From the NCBI GenBank assembly GCA_903832665.1, contig CAILCG010000018.1, positions 1 through 64,000 on the forward strand: a DNA stretch of 64,000 bases, read 5' to 3'. Both the position numbers and the translations under genes were made by a program. Numbering within the stretch: position 1 is the first letter of the stretch; each line of letters begins with the position of its first letter. The notes under the pieces were generated by a model. It searched no databases. It had not been told where the DNA came from and was given only the letters and a program-made list of their open reading frames with translations. This DNA is from an uncultured Methanomicrobiales archaeon (GTDB lineage: Archaea > Halobacteriota > Methanomicrobia > Methanomicrobiales > Methanospirillaceae). Of this stretch, positions 55,486 through 64,000 are shown one piece after another.

Positions 55486-56088
55486 CTAACCCATCGCTTC
55501 GCGGATCGCTTCCTTTACCTTTTCATCCTGTTCAGATTCAAGAGCTGTCGCAAGCGCGGACTGCACTTTCTTCCCTCCAATGGCCCCGAGTGCCCGAGCA
55601 ACCATCATCCGGACGTAATTATTCTCATCTTTCAGGAGCATGATCATTGGATCCATTGCATCGGAGTCCCCGAACTCACGCAGGCCTTTTGCGGCCATAT
55701 ACCGCACATGTTCGCGGTTATCCTTGAGTCCCTGAATCAGGGGTTGGACTGCCTTCTCATCGGCAATTTTTCCCAATGCTTCCGCTGCGCGGTACCGGGT
55801 CTCCCATTTGGGCTCTTTCATTGCCTCAGAGAGCGGTTCTATTGCAGCTTTTCCGAGCGAGGAAAGAGCAAGCATTGCCTGTTCACGCACAGACTTGTCG
55901 AAATCTGCAAGTGCATGAACAAGAGGCTCGATTGCACGGGGGTTCTTTGCCTGTCCCAGCAGGTATGCAGCATATTGCCGGACATTGGGGTCCGTACTGT
56001 CAAGAAGAGAGCGTATCAAACCATCAAGATTCAGTTTTTCTAGCTCTTCTGCTCTATCGGGTTTATGGGGTTTATTTTGTACTTCCAT
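55486..56088 (-). CDS. HEAT-repeat (PBS-lyase type) protein (200 aa)
   Basis: Contains five HEAT-like repeats of ~31 residues: DPNVRQYAAYLLGQAKNPRAIEP, DKSVREQAMLALSSLG, KWETRYRAAEALGKIADEKA, REHVRYMAAKGLREFGDSDA and NNYVRMMVARALGAIGGKKV. The first ~40 residues are charged and helical. Soluble scaffold. Such proteins are frequent in methanogens and may act in protein assembly or signalling. Intact, own promoter region at 56089-56276. Confidence 0.85.
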   Translation of the reverse strand: MEVQNKPHKPDRAEELEKLNLDGLIRSLLDSTDPNVRQYAAYLLGQAKNPRAIEPLVHALADFDKSVREQAMLALSSLGKAAIEPLSEAMKEPKWETRYRAAEALGKIADEKAVQPLIQGLKDNREHVRYMAAKGLREFGDSDAMDPMIMLLKDENNYVRMMVARALGAIGGKKVQSALATALESEQDEKVKEAIREAMG

Positions 56089-56276
56089 AGTCGCTCACTG
56101 GAATATCTCCTGTTTTGTTATTTAAATTACGATCGGTCCACACGGAAGTTAGAGACCGGAAAAAAGATCCGACCTTCGAATCGTATGCCTACAAGCCATG
56201 TTTTTGTCATGGATCAAATAAGGGGTGGAGGGGATGCCCCCACTAAAGTGCTCCTTAAAAGTCTCTATCGCGGTTG

Positions 56277-57377
56277 TCATTCTCTCAGGGCCAGCATCCG
56301 GGCAGCCGCCGTACTGTCAAGCGCCTGCGCTACCGACAGAACGTCCCTGGCAGTTGTCTGGGAGAGGTCTTCTTTCATGAGTATCGTACGATAGGAGTCC
56401 CTGAGGGATTGCAGGGTTGAGCGGAACTGCATGAGATTTTCTTTCGCACCAGCTATGTTACCGTTGTCAAGATTGGCTGATGCAACGGCCAACTGGGCAG
56501 TACCATCAGTAACATAATGTTCGGTCGAACGATTCATAACACCCTGGGTTTGTAACTCCGTGTTCTCTGTGCGGGCACGTGCGATCATAGCGGTGCACTG
56601 ATCGATATTCTGATGGAGATTTGTATCATAAGACGCATGTATCCGGAGCCCCCGTAATGTCTGGACGAATCCGATGGATGCGATGTGGATTTTTTTGTCG
56701 GTTTGTTCGATTCCGGTGTTATTCCTTGTATTGAGAGCGGTTGCAAGTTCATTGCGCATAGTGATGATCTCCGTAAGTTTTTCCTGTGCTGTGGTAATTT
56801 CATAACCGTTACCCCCTAATATTGCCAGCATCGCCCCTGCATGATCTACCCATGTATCAAAATCCGCAAGAACGGTCGTTTTACGAATCCCCCAGTACCG
56901 ATCTTCTGACGATTTCACACTGGCACTTATTGCAACAGCAGATTGTGTGGATCGGCGAAGGGTGTCCGGGTTTCCCCGGGACGTTTTCATCTGGATAGCG
57001 GTCTCATCGCGAAATGACTGGGTAATCGTGCGATAGTCTTTCAGGAAGGATTCAAGGGATTCATTGGAGTCGGCCATGCCGGCATACGCCTGTACCTGCC
57101 GGAAATTTTCATGGATTGCCATGAGTGTTGTTGTTGATCCATTGATCGACCGGACATAGGCAAGAGTTGCCTGCATCCCTGCATCCTCCTTCGACGCAAT
57201 CCAGGCAATATGTGCCTGCTGTACCGTGAACTGGTCCTCAAAGATCGGTAACGGTTCAATAAGGACAGTGGCCGGAGTCTGGAGAGGAGTGGCTGCGGAT
57301 GCATTCGCAGGAAGTGCGACAATAGCCAGGAGAATCCAGCTTGTGGCAAAGAGTATCACAGATTTTTTTGGAAACAT
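56277..57377 (-). CDS. Exported helical hypothetical protein (366 aa)
   Basis: A signal peptide (VILFATSWILLAIVALPANAS) is followed by a long protein made almost wholly of helices, with many short Ala/Thr/Gln-rich segments (AQLAVASANLDNGNIAGAKEN, QSLRDSYRTILMKEDLSQTT). Hydrophobic heptads suggest a helical bundle or coiled coil. No known motif, no anchor at the C-terminus. Probably exported and soluble or surface-attached. Function unknown. Confidence 0.6.
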   Translation of the reverse strand: MFPKKSVILFATSWILLAIVALPANASAATPLQTPATVLIEPLPIFEDQFTVQQAHIAWIASKEDAGMQATLAYVRSINGSTTTLMAIHENFRQVQAYAGMADSNESLESFLKDYRTITQSFRDETAIQMKTSRGNPDTLRRSTQSAVAISASVKSSEDRYWGIRKTTVLADFDTWVDHAGAMLAILGGNGYEITTAQEKLTEIITMRNELATALNTRNNTGIEQTDKKIHIASIGFVQTLRGLRIHASYDTNLHQNIDQCTAMIARARTENTELQTQGVMNRSTEHYVTDGTAQLAVASANLDNGNIAGAKENLMQFRSTLQSLRDSYRTILMKEDLSQTTARDVLSVAQALDSTAAARMLALRE

Positions 57378-57585
57378 GAAAAGTCACCTTCTTATCGCTG
57401 CTTCTGATGCATTTTCCCGATAGGACTGATAATAAACCGTTGGCACCAGGTATATTAAATGTGTAAAATCGCAGCAGTGCATTTGGAGAACCTGAAAGTT
57501 AGCTGAATCGCTAAGGGAACGGTTAACTACCAATAAAACCGCAGTCAACGTTTGACTTTTATATTTCGCACAACGATGCATTGCT

Positions 57586-58494
57586 ATGAATTACAAAGTC
57601 ATCGCACTCCTCATCGTGTGCATTGCATTAGTCGCAGCCGCTGGTTGCACGAATGTCTCTACCGGAAGTTCAACTTCCCCGCAGGTCGCCACGATAGCCG
57701 ATAAATCGGCCAACTTCGCTTCTGCGGAAAGGGTATCGTTAGCCGGCGCTGCCCCAATGCCCGTCCCAGCAATGTCCCCTTCGCAATCCGGGTCAGCAGG
57801 TTCCGGTATCGAGACAAAGAGCATCAAAACTGCATCCGTCACCCTGGAAGTAACAGATGTGTCCGGATCAGTTGAAACCCTGAAGAATATTGCGGCCCAG
57901 AATGGGGGATATATCTCTTCAACCAATGTCCAGAAAGGTTATAACAACCGTCTCACAGGTTCGGTAGTGATCCGCGTACCACAGGCACAGTTCGAAACTG
58001 CCCTTACCGGTGTAAAAGCGATCGGAAAGGTTAAATCGTCCTCGACACAGGGCGAAGATGTTACCGAAGAATACGTGGACATTCAGGCCCAGAAAACCTC
58101 ATACCAGAACCAGCTCGCCCAGTATAATGAGATTATGAAAAAGGCAGTCAAGGTCAGCGATGTGATCGAGATCCAGCAGCAGATTGATCGCGTCCAGACA
58201 CAACTGAACCAGCTCGAAGGTCGCCTGAAATACCTGAACAGCCGGATCGATCTCTCGACAATCTCGGTGAGTCTTCAGGAACCCGAACCCGTTGGAGGCG
58301 AGACCGGACACAACTTTATCACCACAATTAACGAGGGGATTTCCGGGTTCTTCGGCATGATAGATGCAATTGTAATCCTCCTCTTTACCCTGCTTCCGCT
58401 CATCGTCCTCGGTGCAATCGTATATGGAATCTACCGCTGGAAAAAAGGGAATAAACCGGCTCCAGTCCCGGCCGAACTGACTGAAAAGAAATAA
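57586..58494 (+). CDS. DUF4349 lipoprotein (302 aa)
   Basis: Signal peptide with lipobox (CIALVAAAGCTN, Cys 21). The extracytoplasmic part is a DUF4349 domain: TASVTLEVTDVSGSVETLKN, GSVVIRVPQAQFETALTGVK, STQGEDVTEEYVDIQAQKTS, followed by a coiled coil (QQIDRVQTQLNQLEGRLKYL). One transmembrane helix near the C-terminus (DAIVILLFTLLPLIVLGAIVYGIY) and a basic tail. Family of unknown role, often near envelope-stress genes. Intact. Confidence 0.88.
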   Translation: MNYKVIALLIVCIALVAAAGCTNVSTGSSTSPQVATIADKSANFASAERVSLAGAAPMPVPAMSPSQSGSAGSGIETKSIKTASVTLEVTDVSGSVETLKNIAAQNGGYISSTNVQKGYNNRLTGSVVIRVPQAQFETALTGVKAIGKVKSSSTQGEDVTEEYVDIQAQKTSYQNQLAQYNEIMKKAVKVSDVIEIQQQIDRVQTQLNQLEGRLKYLNSRIDLSTISVSLQEPEPVGGETGHNFITTINEGISGFFGMIDAIVILLFTLLPLIVLGAIVYGIYRWKKGNKPAPVPAELTEKK

Positions 58495-58500
58495 TTTTTT

Positions 58501-59130
58501 TTATTTGCACTTCTGTTCGAGAAGTGATCGGATCTTTTTGAGCTCATCAAGCATCAGGAGATTCGTGCTCATGGATCCCGTTACAGAACCTGTGGGTGAA
58601 GGCGCAGGCGCGCTCGTGCCGGTACCATCATTATGCACACTGGAGCCGGATTGCCGCACCAGCGTTCGGAGCAGTTCCCGGAGTTCTTCCGCATGCTCAA
58701 TCGCTTCGATCCGTATCTCAGGAACTGATTGTCCGGAATAGCCGGCTGTCTGGATGGAGAGAGTGGATATCCGGAGCCAGCGCATGACGGGACCCTGTTT
58801 AAGATCCAGGCTCGTAATCCGGTTATAGGGCACAATGCCGGTAGTACGGAACCAGACACCGCGTTTCCACCGCATCTCGTCTTCGTGAAGCTCATACGAC
58901 ATACTCTGGTAATACAACCGGGTCCAGCAGGCAAAGATGACGAATACGACAACAGTGCACAACATGAATGCAGCCGCAATAAATGCATCGGGGGATGAAA
59001 GGATCACCGGTAATACCGTGCACGCCAGGATAAATACCATAAGAAAAGCAAAATCGATAATAAACCAGGTGACCAGCGCCTGTGCGGGCTTAAACGGAGT
59101 ACTCAGGGGAAAATAATTTTCAGAAGCCAT
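58501..59130 (-). CDS. Membrane protein with bacterial PH (bPH2/DUF304) domain (209 aa)
   Basis: Two transmembrane helices (VTWFIIDFAFLMVFILACTV and IAAAFMLCTVVVFVIFACW) precede a bPH2 domain (YYQSMSYELHEDEMRWKRGV, IVPYNRITSLDLKQGPVMRW, STLSIQTAGY). The last ~50 residues are Ser/Gly/Pro-rich and helical (MLDELKKIRSLLEQK). PH-like domains of this type help membrane protein assembly; the family is also found near the zinc-ribbon gene next door. Intact. Confidence 0.85.
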   Translation of the reverse strand: MASENYFPLSTPFKPAQALVTWFIIDFAFLMVFILACTVLPVILSSPDAFIAAAFMLCTVVVFVIFACWTRLYYQSMSYELHEDEMRWKRGVWFRTTGIVPYNRITSLDLKQGPVMRWLRISTLSIQTAGYSGQSVPEIRIEAIEHAEELRELLRTLVRQSGSSVHNDGTGTSAPAPSPTGSVTGSMSTNLLMLDELKKIRSLLEQKCK

Positions 59131-59185
59131 ACAAGTTCGATCGAGTATGTATTTTTCTGAAATGAAAAAAGGTATCGGAATTATG

Positions 59186-60934
59186 TTATTTCGATGACGT
59201 TGTGGTATTCGTCACGGGAGCAGTCGTTTTCACGGTCGTTACCGTTGTCTTCACGGTCGTAACACCGGAGGCAGGTGATGAGGTTGCCTTGACCGTAGTA
59301 ACGTTGGTCAACGGTTTTGTCGTAGGAGTAACGGTTCCGGATACGGTCTTTGGTGCCTGGGCCACTCCTGTTGTCGCATCGGCCGATACCGTCACTTTAC
59401 CATATGCGACATTTGTTTTACCGGTCGTCAGCAGTCCGCCATTTTTGTAGATCTCCACAACAAGGTCATGACGGGTTGAACTGTCCAGCTTCTCAGCAGT
59501 CACCTGAACCGGGCCGGTTGCATTCTCAATCTCCAAATACTTGTCCCCGGAATCGGATACTGACTTCAATGCCGAGGGCATACCGTAGCTTACTTTCCAG
59601 GACCCAAGATAATTGACATGAGCATAAACTCCGGTAGCCGGCGCTCCGGCAGCAGCCGTTGTTTCCCGGACCACAATTGTGCCGGAAGATATCGGGCTGG
59701 ATATCGTTACCGGGGTTGGAGTGGTTGAGGAAGATCCCAATGCGGGACCGGGTGCAGCGGATCCATTACCCGAAATCATCGGGTATACAAAGACCACGCC
59801 AACAACCGCAATTACAATCAGCAGAATAATCACGCCAATTGCCAGGAATACTTTTTTACCGGGCATCCGTATCGAACGACGCGGTTTTTGTGGCGGGGGG
59901 GATGCAGCCTTCGGCATTGAAGGCGGGCTGAGAGGATTCTGGATGAGCTCTTTTGGAGAGAACAACCGGGGGATCAGGGGCTTTTTTGCCGGTTTCTGTG
60001 GCTGCCGGGTAACCGCAGGAGCGGGTGCTAGTACAGGTACTGGCTCCGGCTTTACCTCATCTTCCGGGGGATTGTCATACGGGGGGGAATAAGCACGTTG
60101 TGCCGGTTTCTGTGCCGGAGATTCCGGAGATGCGGCCATTGGGGAATCTGCGGGAACCTTTCCCGGTGAGCGGTTGAAGAGATGTTCGATGGTCTGAATG
60201 TCCCGATCAGCCGGGGGTTGCGTGGGTTTGGCAGGTGCCCGGTACTCATGAACCGCCGGGGTAGCAGGGGTAGAATTGACCGGTGGGATAATGGATGAAC
60301 CGCAGCGGTTGCAGAAGCCTGAACCTTCCGGTACCTTGTTACCACAGTGGGAACAGAACATTCCTAATTCCGGTGTGTCAGGAACTCTTGGAGCGGCCGG
60401 GATTTTTGAAGGAGCATTCTTTATGCTCTTTTTGATAGGGTGCACCGGATCCACATCGTGTTTTGGTACATGACGTGGCGATGCCGGTGGTACGGGATTC
60501 CGGTTTATTTCAACCCGGGAAGAAGGGGACGGTTCCGATCTTCTCGGGGGTTGGTCAACGCCGGGAATTACCTTCCGGATAACCTGTTCGAATGAGGATG
60601 ACACATTCTCCTTAAGGGTCTTTACCCATTCATCCCGATCCTCGTTACCGTTATCTCCCGCAGAACGGGAGAAAGTAAGAACCATCTGACGGGTTTCTCC
60701 GGTCCGTGTGATCACCGTGACGGTGACAACCGGATCGCTGATCGCATTCTCTCCACCTTCAACATCCTTGATTGTGGCAAGCGGGATCTCTTTTGGAGGC
60801 AGGAGGTTTTTTGCCCGGTCGATCAGGATAATCCGTTTGTTAGTAATAATACCTTCAAACGGGATCGACTTGACATATACTCCCTGCGTCCGCACGAGTA
60901 CCGTCTCATCACTGCGCAGGTCTGGATCGCCCAT
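59186..60934 (-). CDS. PH-like domain, zinc-ribbon and membrane protein (582 aa)
   Basis: Order of parts: an N-terminal PH-like domain (residues ~1-110, SIPFEGIITNKRIILIDRAK); a zinc ribbon near residue 195 (FCSHCGNKVPEGSGFCNRCG); a long Pro-rich linker of ~150 residues; a transmembrane helix (VFLAIGVIILLIVIAVVGVVF) at ~375-395; then an outside domain of ~110 residues (VYAHVNYLGSWKVSYGMPSA) and a Thr/Val-rich tail made of near-repeats (TTVKTTVTTVKTT). It seems to join a cytosolic sensor with an outside domain. Function unknown; neighbours include another PH-domain protein. Confidence 0.75.
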   Translation of the reverse strand: MGDPDLRSDETVLVRTQGVYVKSIPFEGIITNKRIILIDRAKNLLPPKEIPLATIKDVEGGENAISDPVVTVTVITRTGETRQMVLTFSRSAGDNGNEDRDEWVKTLKENVSSSFEQVIRKVIPGVDQPPRRSEPSPSSRVEINRNPVPPASPRHVPKHDVDPVHPIKKSIKNAPSKIPAAPRVPDTPELGMFCSHCGNKVPEGSGFCNRCGSSIIPPVNSTPATPAVHEYRAPAKPTQPPADRDIQTIEHLFNRSPGKVPADSPMAASPESPAQKPAQRAYSPPYDNPPEDEVKPEPVPVLAPAPAVTRQPQKPAKKPLIPRLFSPKELIQNPLSPPSMPKAASPPPQKPRRSIRMPGKKVFLAIGVIILLIVIAVVGVVFVYPMISGNGSAAPGPALGSSSTTPTPVTISSPISSGTIVVRETTAAAGAPATGVYAHVNYLGSWKVSYGMPSALKSVSDSGDKYLEIENATGPVQVTAEKLDSSTRHDLVVEIYKNGGLLTTGKTNVAYGKVTVSADATTGVAQAPKTVSGTVTPTTKPLTNVTTVKATSSPASGVTTVKTTVTTVKTTAPVTNTTTSSK

Positions 60935-61079
60935 GATACCACTCCATAATAAAGTCTTCTTTGCAATTTGTCTGTATTGTGAGAAAAAGATATTTGTCAG
61001 ATTTCCACGGGATTGACCGGATAAATGCGGGGAGAACGGCTAGGTAAAACCCGAACCCGGCAAAATCACCACTTGATGA

Positions 61080-61529
61080 TTATTTGATAAATACCACCGA
61101 GTCTGAAAGTGCACGGTGCCGGGCAAGAACCTCTCTGAACTGCTTTGATGCGAGCATATATTTTTTGATCTCTGACGAGATAGTAATCCCGCATTCCCGG
61201 GATTCGGGATCATCAGGGGTACAGTCACACGATTCCCCGGACATGCCCTGGTCGAAGACGAACTTGATGATATGATTCTGGACAAAAGTAAGTTCGGCCA
61301 TCATCTGCTGGCCGGGCATCTTGGCGCAAGCGAAGGTAAAGCGGATTGCGTCTTCTAGCGGATGAGGGAAACTCTCAACAGAGAGTTTTATAAAACACTC
61401 CACTTCAAACCGTTCACTCTCGACTTTTCGTATCGCTGAATGCTCAATACTCATCATGAGTACGCGTTCACCGGGGATCAGGTGGATGTGATGATCCTTG
61501 TCAAGCATGGCAATGCTGTTTTTTGTCAA
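61080..61529 (-). CDS. Hypothetical soluble protein (149 aa)
   Basis: Small acidic to neutral protein with an alternating strand-rich N-terminal half (HLIPGERVLMMSIEHSAI) and helices in the second half (ISSEIKKYMLASKQFREVLA). A Cys cluster (GESCDCTPDDPESREC) sits around residues 100-115. Not recognised. The strand is opposite to the next gene. Its own start at 61529 has no clear ribosome site. Confidence 0.5.
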   Translation of the reverse strand: MTKNSIAMLDKDHHIHLIPGERVLMMSIEHSAIRKVESERFEVECFIKLSVESFPHPLEDAIRFTFACAKMPGQQMMAELTFVQNHIIKFVFDQGMSGESCDCTPDDPESRECGITISSEIKKYMLASKQFREVLARHRALSDSVVFIK

Positions 61530-61644
61530 AAACTCACCGTATCTTGATCTTCTGCGGCTCCCAATAAAGCGCTTGTGCTAAAAAAACGGGGACAGATAAA
61601 GGTCCCGGTAAGATATTAAATCCACCCGGTGATGGAATATTGAT

Positions 61645-62265
61645 ATGAAACTCCGGTTCATTGCACTCATTTTTGTTATGCAACTGGCGATATGTTCGGC
61701 CGGATGCCTCTCTCAGGCTCCGGTGACTCCTTCTCCACCAATATCCATGCCCACAACAATACCGGTTCCAGAAAGCACGATTGCTACTATTCCCCCGGGG
61801 ACAATGGCACTCCAGTTAACGGATGTTCCTGGGGATTACCTGCTCAAGGAGCGGGACGTTATTGCCTACAGCGAAGTATCCCAGCTCGCCCGGAACCTTG
61901 GCTGGCAACAAGGATACCAGGTGACGTTCTACCGTATGAACCGGGAAAAAGATGACATCACCGGAATCCGCCAGTCCATCAGTGTCTATCCGCCGGAAAA
62001 TATCGGGAAAGTCTATGATCTCGAGACCGAAGGAATACTTTCCAGCCGTAATGGCACGACCCGGCATGCAATCCCGTTTCCCAGGATTGGTGACCAGAGT
62101 ATTGCATTCCGGGAAACCAGGATCGCAAATCCCATGGACATTGCGGTCTACACGGTAATTTTTTCCAGGAAGAACGTGTTTGAGACCATTACGATGGGAG
62201 GCACAACAACCGATTATGAAATGTTAAAAGAGGTTGTTCGTAAAGCCGCAGACAAGATCCTGTGA
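61645..62265 (+). CDS. Putative lipoprotein (206 aa)
   Basis: Signal peptide with lipobox (MQLAICSAGCLSQ), then a Pro/Thr-rich linker and a domain of ~140 residues (GDYLLKERDVIAYSEVSQLA ... GDQSIAFRETRIANPMDIAV) that is mostly beta with a helical end. ATG 61645 is the natural start of the signal peptide. Not recognised. Confidence 0.65.
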   Translation: MKLRFIALIFVMQLAICSAGCLSQAPVTPSPPISMPTTIPVPESTIATIPPGTMALQLTDVPGDYLLKERDVIAYSEVSQLARNLGWQQGYQVTFYRMNREKDDITGIRQSISVYPPENIGKVYDLETEGILSSRNGTTRHAIPFPRIGDQSIAFRETRIANPMDIAVYTVIFSRKNVFETITMGGTTTDYEMLKEVVRKAADKIL

Positions 62266-62388
62266 TTGCTTTTTCGGTTTTTTGGAAAACTACGATTATT
62301 TGGCAGATTGATGAGCGAAAGGTTCTCCTCATCGGCTCCCCCGCAACAATCCGGACTCGCTTTTTTTTAAGTACCGCATCCTATTGAG

Positions 62389-62877
62389 CTGTGCGAGGTT
62401 GTTTCTCTGGTCTTTACCTGCCGGCAGTGTGGAACGTGCTGCATGTACCTTGGCGATTATATTGTGATCGAACAGCAGCTCGGCCCTTTTACCTTTGCTG
62501 CTGAATCAGTCTCGACCGGAACACCGTTCATTGCCGAGATCGATGAGGACAAACGGCACCTGTTTATTGATCATTCCTTTCCCGATCAGCACCCGGCTGC
62601 ATGCCGGTTTCTCCGGCCCGATGGAGAACTCTGCCGCTGTACCATTCACCGCGACAGCCCGGCCCAGTGCAAGTTTTACCGTTGTGTAATTATGCGGGTG
62701 CTGGATCATCGGGGCGCAGTGATAGGTACGGTGCGGGGGACGCTGGGGTTGCATACCGAGGATCCGGCCCTCCGGGCTGTAAGGGATGAGATGGACCAGA
62801 AACGGCCGAAATCTGACGCGGAAGCCGAACGGTGGATTGCAGCATTCTTACAAGAAAAAGGCTACCGGGTGGAGTGA
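62389..62877 (+). CDS. YkgJ-type cysteine-cluster protein, start uncertain
   Basis: The cysteine pattern is typical of YkgJ/UPF0153 Zn or Fe cluster proteins: FTCRQCGTCCMYLGDY, then HPAACRFLRPDGELCRCTIH, PAQCKFYRC. The first motif lies upstream of the first ATG (62443) in the same frame, which is open back to a TAA at 62368-62370. No ATG, GTG or TTG is available before the motif; CTG (62389), CTG (62407) or GTC (62410) would have to serve, or a base is missing. The start at 62389 is only a placeholder. The protein probably binds a metal cluster and is cytosolic. Confidence 0.7.
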   Translation: MCEVVSLVFTCRQCGTCCMYLGDYIVIEQQLGPFTFAAESVSTGTPFIAEIDEDKRHLFIDHSFPDQHPAACRFLRPDGELCRCTIHRDSPAQCKFYRCVIMRVLDHRGAVIGTVRGTLGLHTEDPALRAVRDEMDQKRPKSDAEAERWIAAFLQEKGYRVE

Positions 62878-62915
62878 CTGCCCGATGGAAACCACCTGAT
62901 ACAACAAAAAGATAA

Positions 62916-63551
62916 TTATCTGCCCTGGGCAGTTGTCGTGGTATTCCGAACAGACGGAGTTTCGTTTATTGAGGTGACGGGAGTATCTGCCGGCCCCAGA
63001 TAGATGCCGGAACCGAGCCACCAGGTGGGATCGACACTCATTGCATACCCGAGTTTTTTCTCGATAGAATTGTTATGGACCGGGTTGACGTAATAATAGG
63101 TTGAAAAACCCGTACCATTGATGGCCGCCTGGCGAAGATCCTGGATAAACAGGTTGCCTTCTGCATCGGTTTCGTTAATGCGGCTGACCCCAATCTTCTC
63201 CGGGTTTACCGGATGAGCGATCGTTGTGCCATTGATATCGTACGCATAAATGTAGAGTACGCCCCGGAAGAACGATCCATTCTTGCGGGAGAATTCTGCA
63301 AGGGCTTTTTCCTTTCCATTCTGTTTTGCATAGGCAACGGCTTCTTTTACAAAAGCGACCATCTCTTCCTTCGTCGCCACGGGAGATGCCGCGGTAGTCG
63401 CAACCGGGGAGAACGTTTTTCCCGGGGTTGCGACGGCAGGAGCAGGTGCCTGCCCTGGTGCCGGTGCCGGGAACTGGGTGCAACCAGCGCTTATCAGGAG
63501 GGCCCAAATAAGGATACCCGATAGAGCAATGGTACGCAGATTAAACGTCAT
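62916..63551 (-). CDS. Cache-type sensor lipoprotein (211 aa)
   Basis: Signal peptide with lipobox (ILIWALLISAGCTQ), a Pro/Ala-rich linker, then a single Cache-like domain (VKEAVAYAKQNGKEKALAEFSRK ... YIYAYDINGTTIAHP), ending with LGYAMSVDPTWWLGSGIYLG. This type binds small ligands outside the cell, and often forms the sensor part of chemoreceptors and kinases; here it is a free lipoprotein. It is divergent from a related gene at 63694. Both share EAVAYAK / RAAAYAR and YAYD / GAYD. Confidence 0.85.
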   Translation of the reverse strand: MTFNLRTIALSGILIWALLISAGCTQFPAPAPGQAPAPAVATPGKTFSPVATTAASPVATKEEMVAFVKEAVAYAKQNGKEKALAEFSRKNGSFFRGVLYIYAYDINGTTIAHPVNPEKIGVSRINETDAEGNLFIQDLRQAAINGTGFSTYYYVNPVHNNSIEKKLGYAMSVDPTWWLGSGIYLGPADTPVTSINETPSVRNTTTTAQGR

Positions 63552-63693
63552 ATAACCACGTTAGATACCGATCGAGATAAACCCCACCGGGTATCCCATT
63601 ATGGAGATGCCGGCCGATTCCGGTTATTCCACAACCTTTTTTTAAAAAATAATGTGCCAGCATTTAATACGTGAACAATCGTAAATCCCGGTT

Positions 63694-64000
63694 ATGAAGA
63701 TGCGTTACCTGCTCCCGATCCTACTCTTAGTGATGGGCATTATCATTACGGCGGGATGCAGCCAGTCCCAGGGACAAAAAAATTCCGGCCAGGAACCCCA
63801 GGTAACCAGCTCTCCCACCCAGAAAATACCGGCAATCGGTACTACTCCTCCAGATTTGACAATTCTTGTAAACCGCGCAGCAGCGTATGCCCGCGAGAAC
63901 AGGAGAGAGAAGGCAATAGCTGCTTTCAATGATCCAAAAGGAGCGTTCGTCCATGACGAAGTATATGTGTTTGCCGGGGCATACGATGGCACCGCGCTGG
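63694..64000 (+). CDS. Cache-type sensor lipoprotein, 5' part (runs off the window)
   Basis: ATG 63694 opens a signal peptide with lipobox (LLVMGIIITAGCSQ). The mature part has a Cache-like start (LVNRAAAYARENRREKAIAA) and VYVFAGAYDGTAL at the right edge, matching the start of the domain in the divergent gene. The gene is incomplete. Confidence 0.8.
   Translation, partial: MKMRYLLPILLLVMGIIITAGCSQSQGQKNSGQEPQVTSSPTQKIPAIGTTPPDLTILVNRAAAYARENRREKAIAAFNDPKGAFVHDEVYVFAGAYDGTAL

Overview
The window looks like chromosome from a hydrogenotrophic methanogen of the order Methanomicrobiales, most like Methanoregula and relatives. The reasons are an F420-dependent methylene-H4MPT dehydrogenase (mtd), a modular glutamate synthase with an F420-hydrogenase-beta (FrhB)-like subunit, NrpR-type operators (GGAA-N6-TTCC), archaeal riboflavin reductase, a SatP-type acetate carrier, PKD/propeller surface proteins and a tRNA gene without encoded CCA. 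No rRNA, CRISPR array or transposase was seen. The genus is inference.

Layout. 0-1.5 kb: four small overlapping genes that look like the end of an accessory or virus-like module, followed by a noncoding segment with a diverged second copy at 11.7-12.1 kb. 1.8-12 kb: a winged-helix regulator, a truncated MFS transporter, mtd, an exported RCC1-repeat protein next to a double winged-helix regulator, and a three-gene surface module (875-aa PKD/propeller protein, polytopic membrane protein, exported protein). A decayed partial duplicate of that module lies just downstream. 12.2-22.9 kb: nitrogen assimilation. A four-gene glutamate synthase operon (FrhB-like, GXGXG, FMN synthase and amidotransferase subunits) diverges from glnA; then come amt-glnK, a possible nuclease-like protein, and a second FMN-type glutamate synthase-like protein. 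An NrpR-type operator sits at the glnA promoter and another at the amt promoter.

23-36 kb: DUF362 ferredoxin protein, REC-PAS-TPR protein, ferritin, TPR protein and its partner gene with an in-frame amber codon, UPF0316 membrane protein, YHS peptide and CopA-type copper ATPase, TerC-family protein, two paralogous cupins, ferredoxin, and an anion/arsenite-type transporter. 36-48 kb: riboflavin reductase, histidine kinase and response regulator, KefB-type antiporter, tRNA-Phe, DHH phosphoesterase, PEGA protein, SatP carrier. 48-64 kb: methionyl-tRNA synthetase, a large sensor kinase, ankyrin and HEAT repeat proteins, and several lipoproteins and membrane proteins, two of which carry Cache-like domains.

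A striking feature is how many recognisable genes are broken by a single event: a 9-C run in copA, a 9-T run in the ankyrin gene, a 16-bp tandem duplication in a sensor kinase, paired opposite indels in the SatP gene, in-frame stops in two genes, and indels in DUF362, a histidine kinase, a zinc-ribbon protein and an NTF2-like protein. Core genes (mtd, glt, glnA, amt, metG) are intact. This is either real decay or phase variation in accessory genes, or residual indel error in the assembly; the sequence alone cannot decide.
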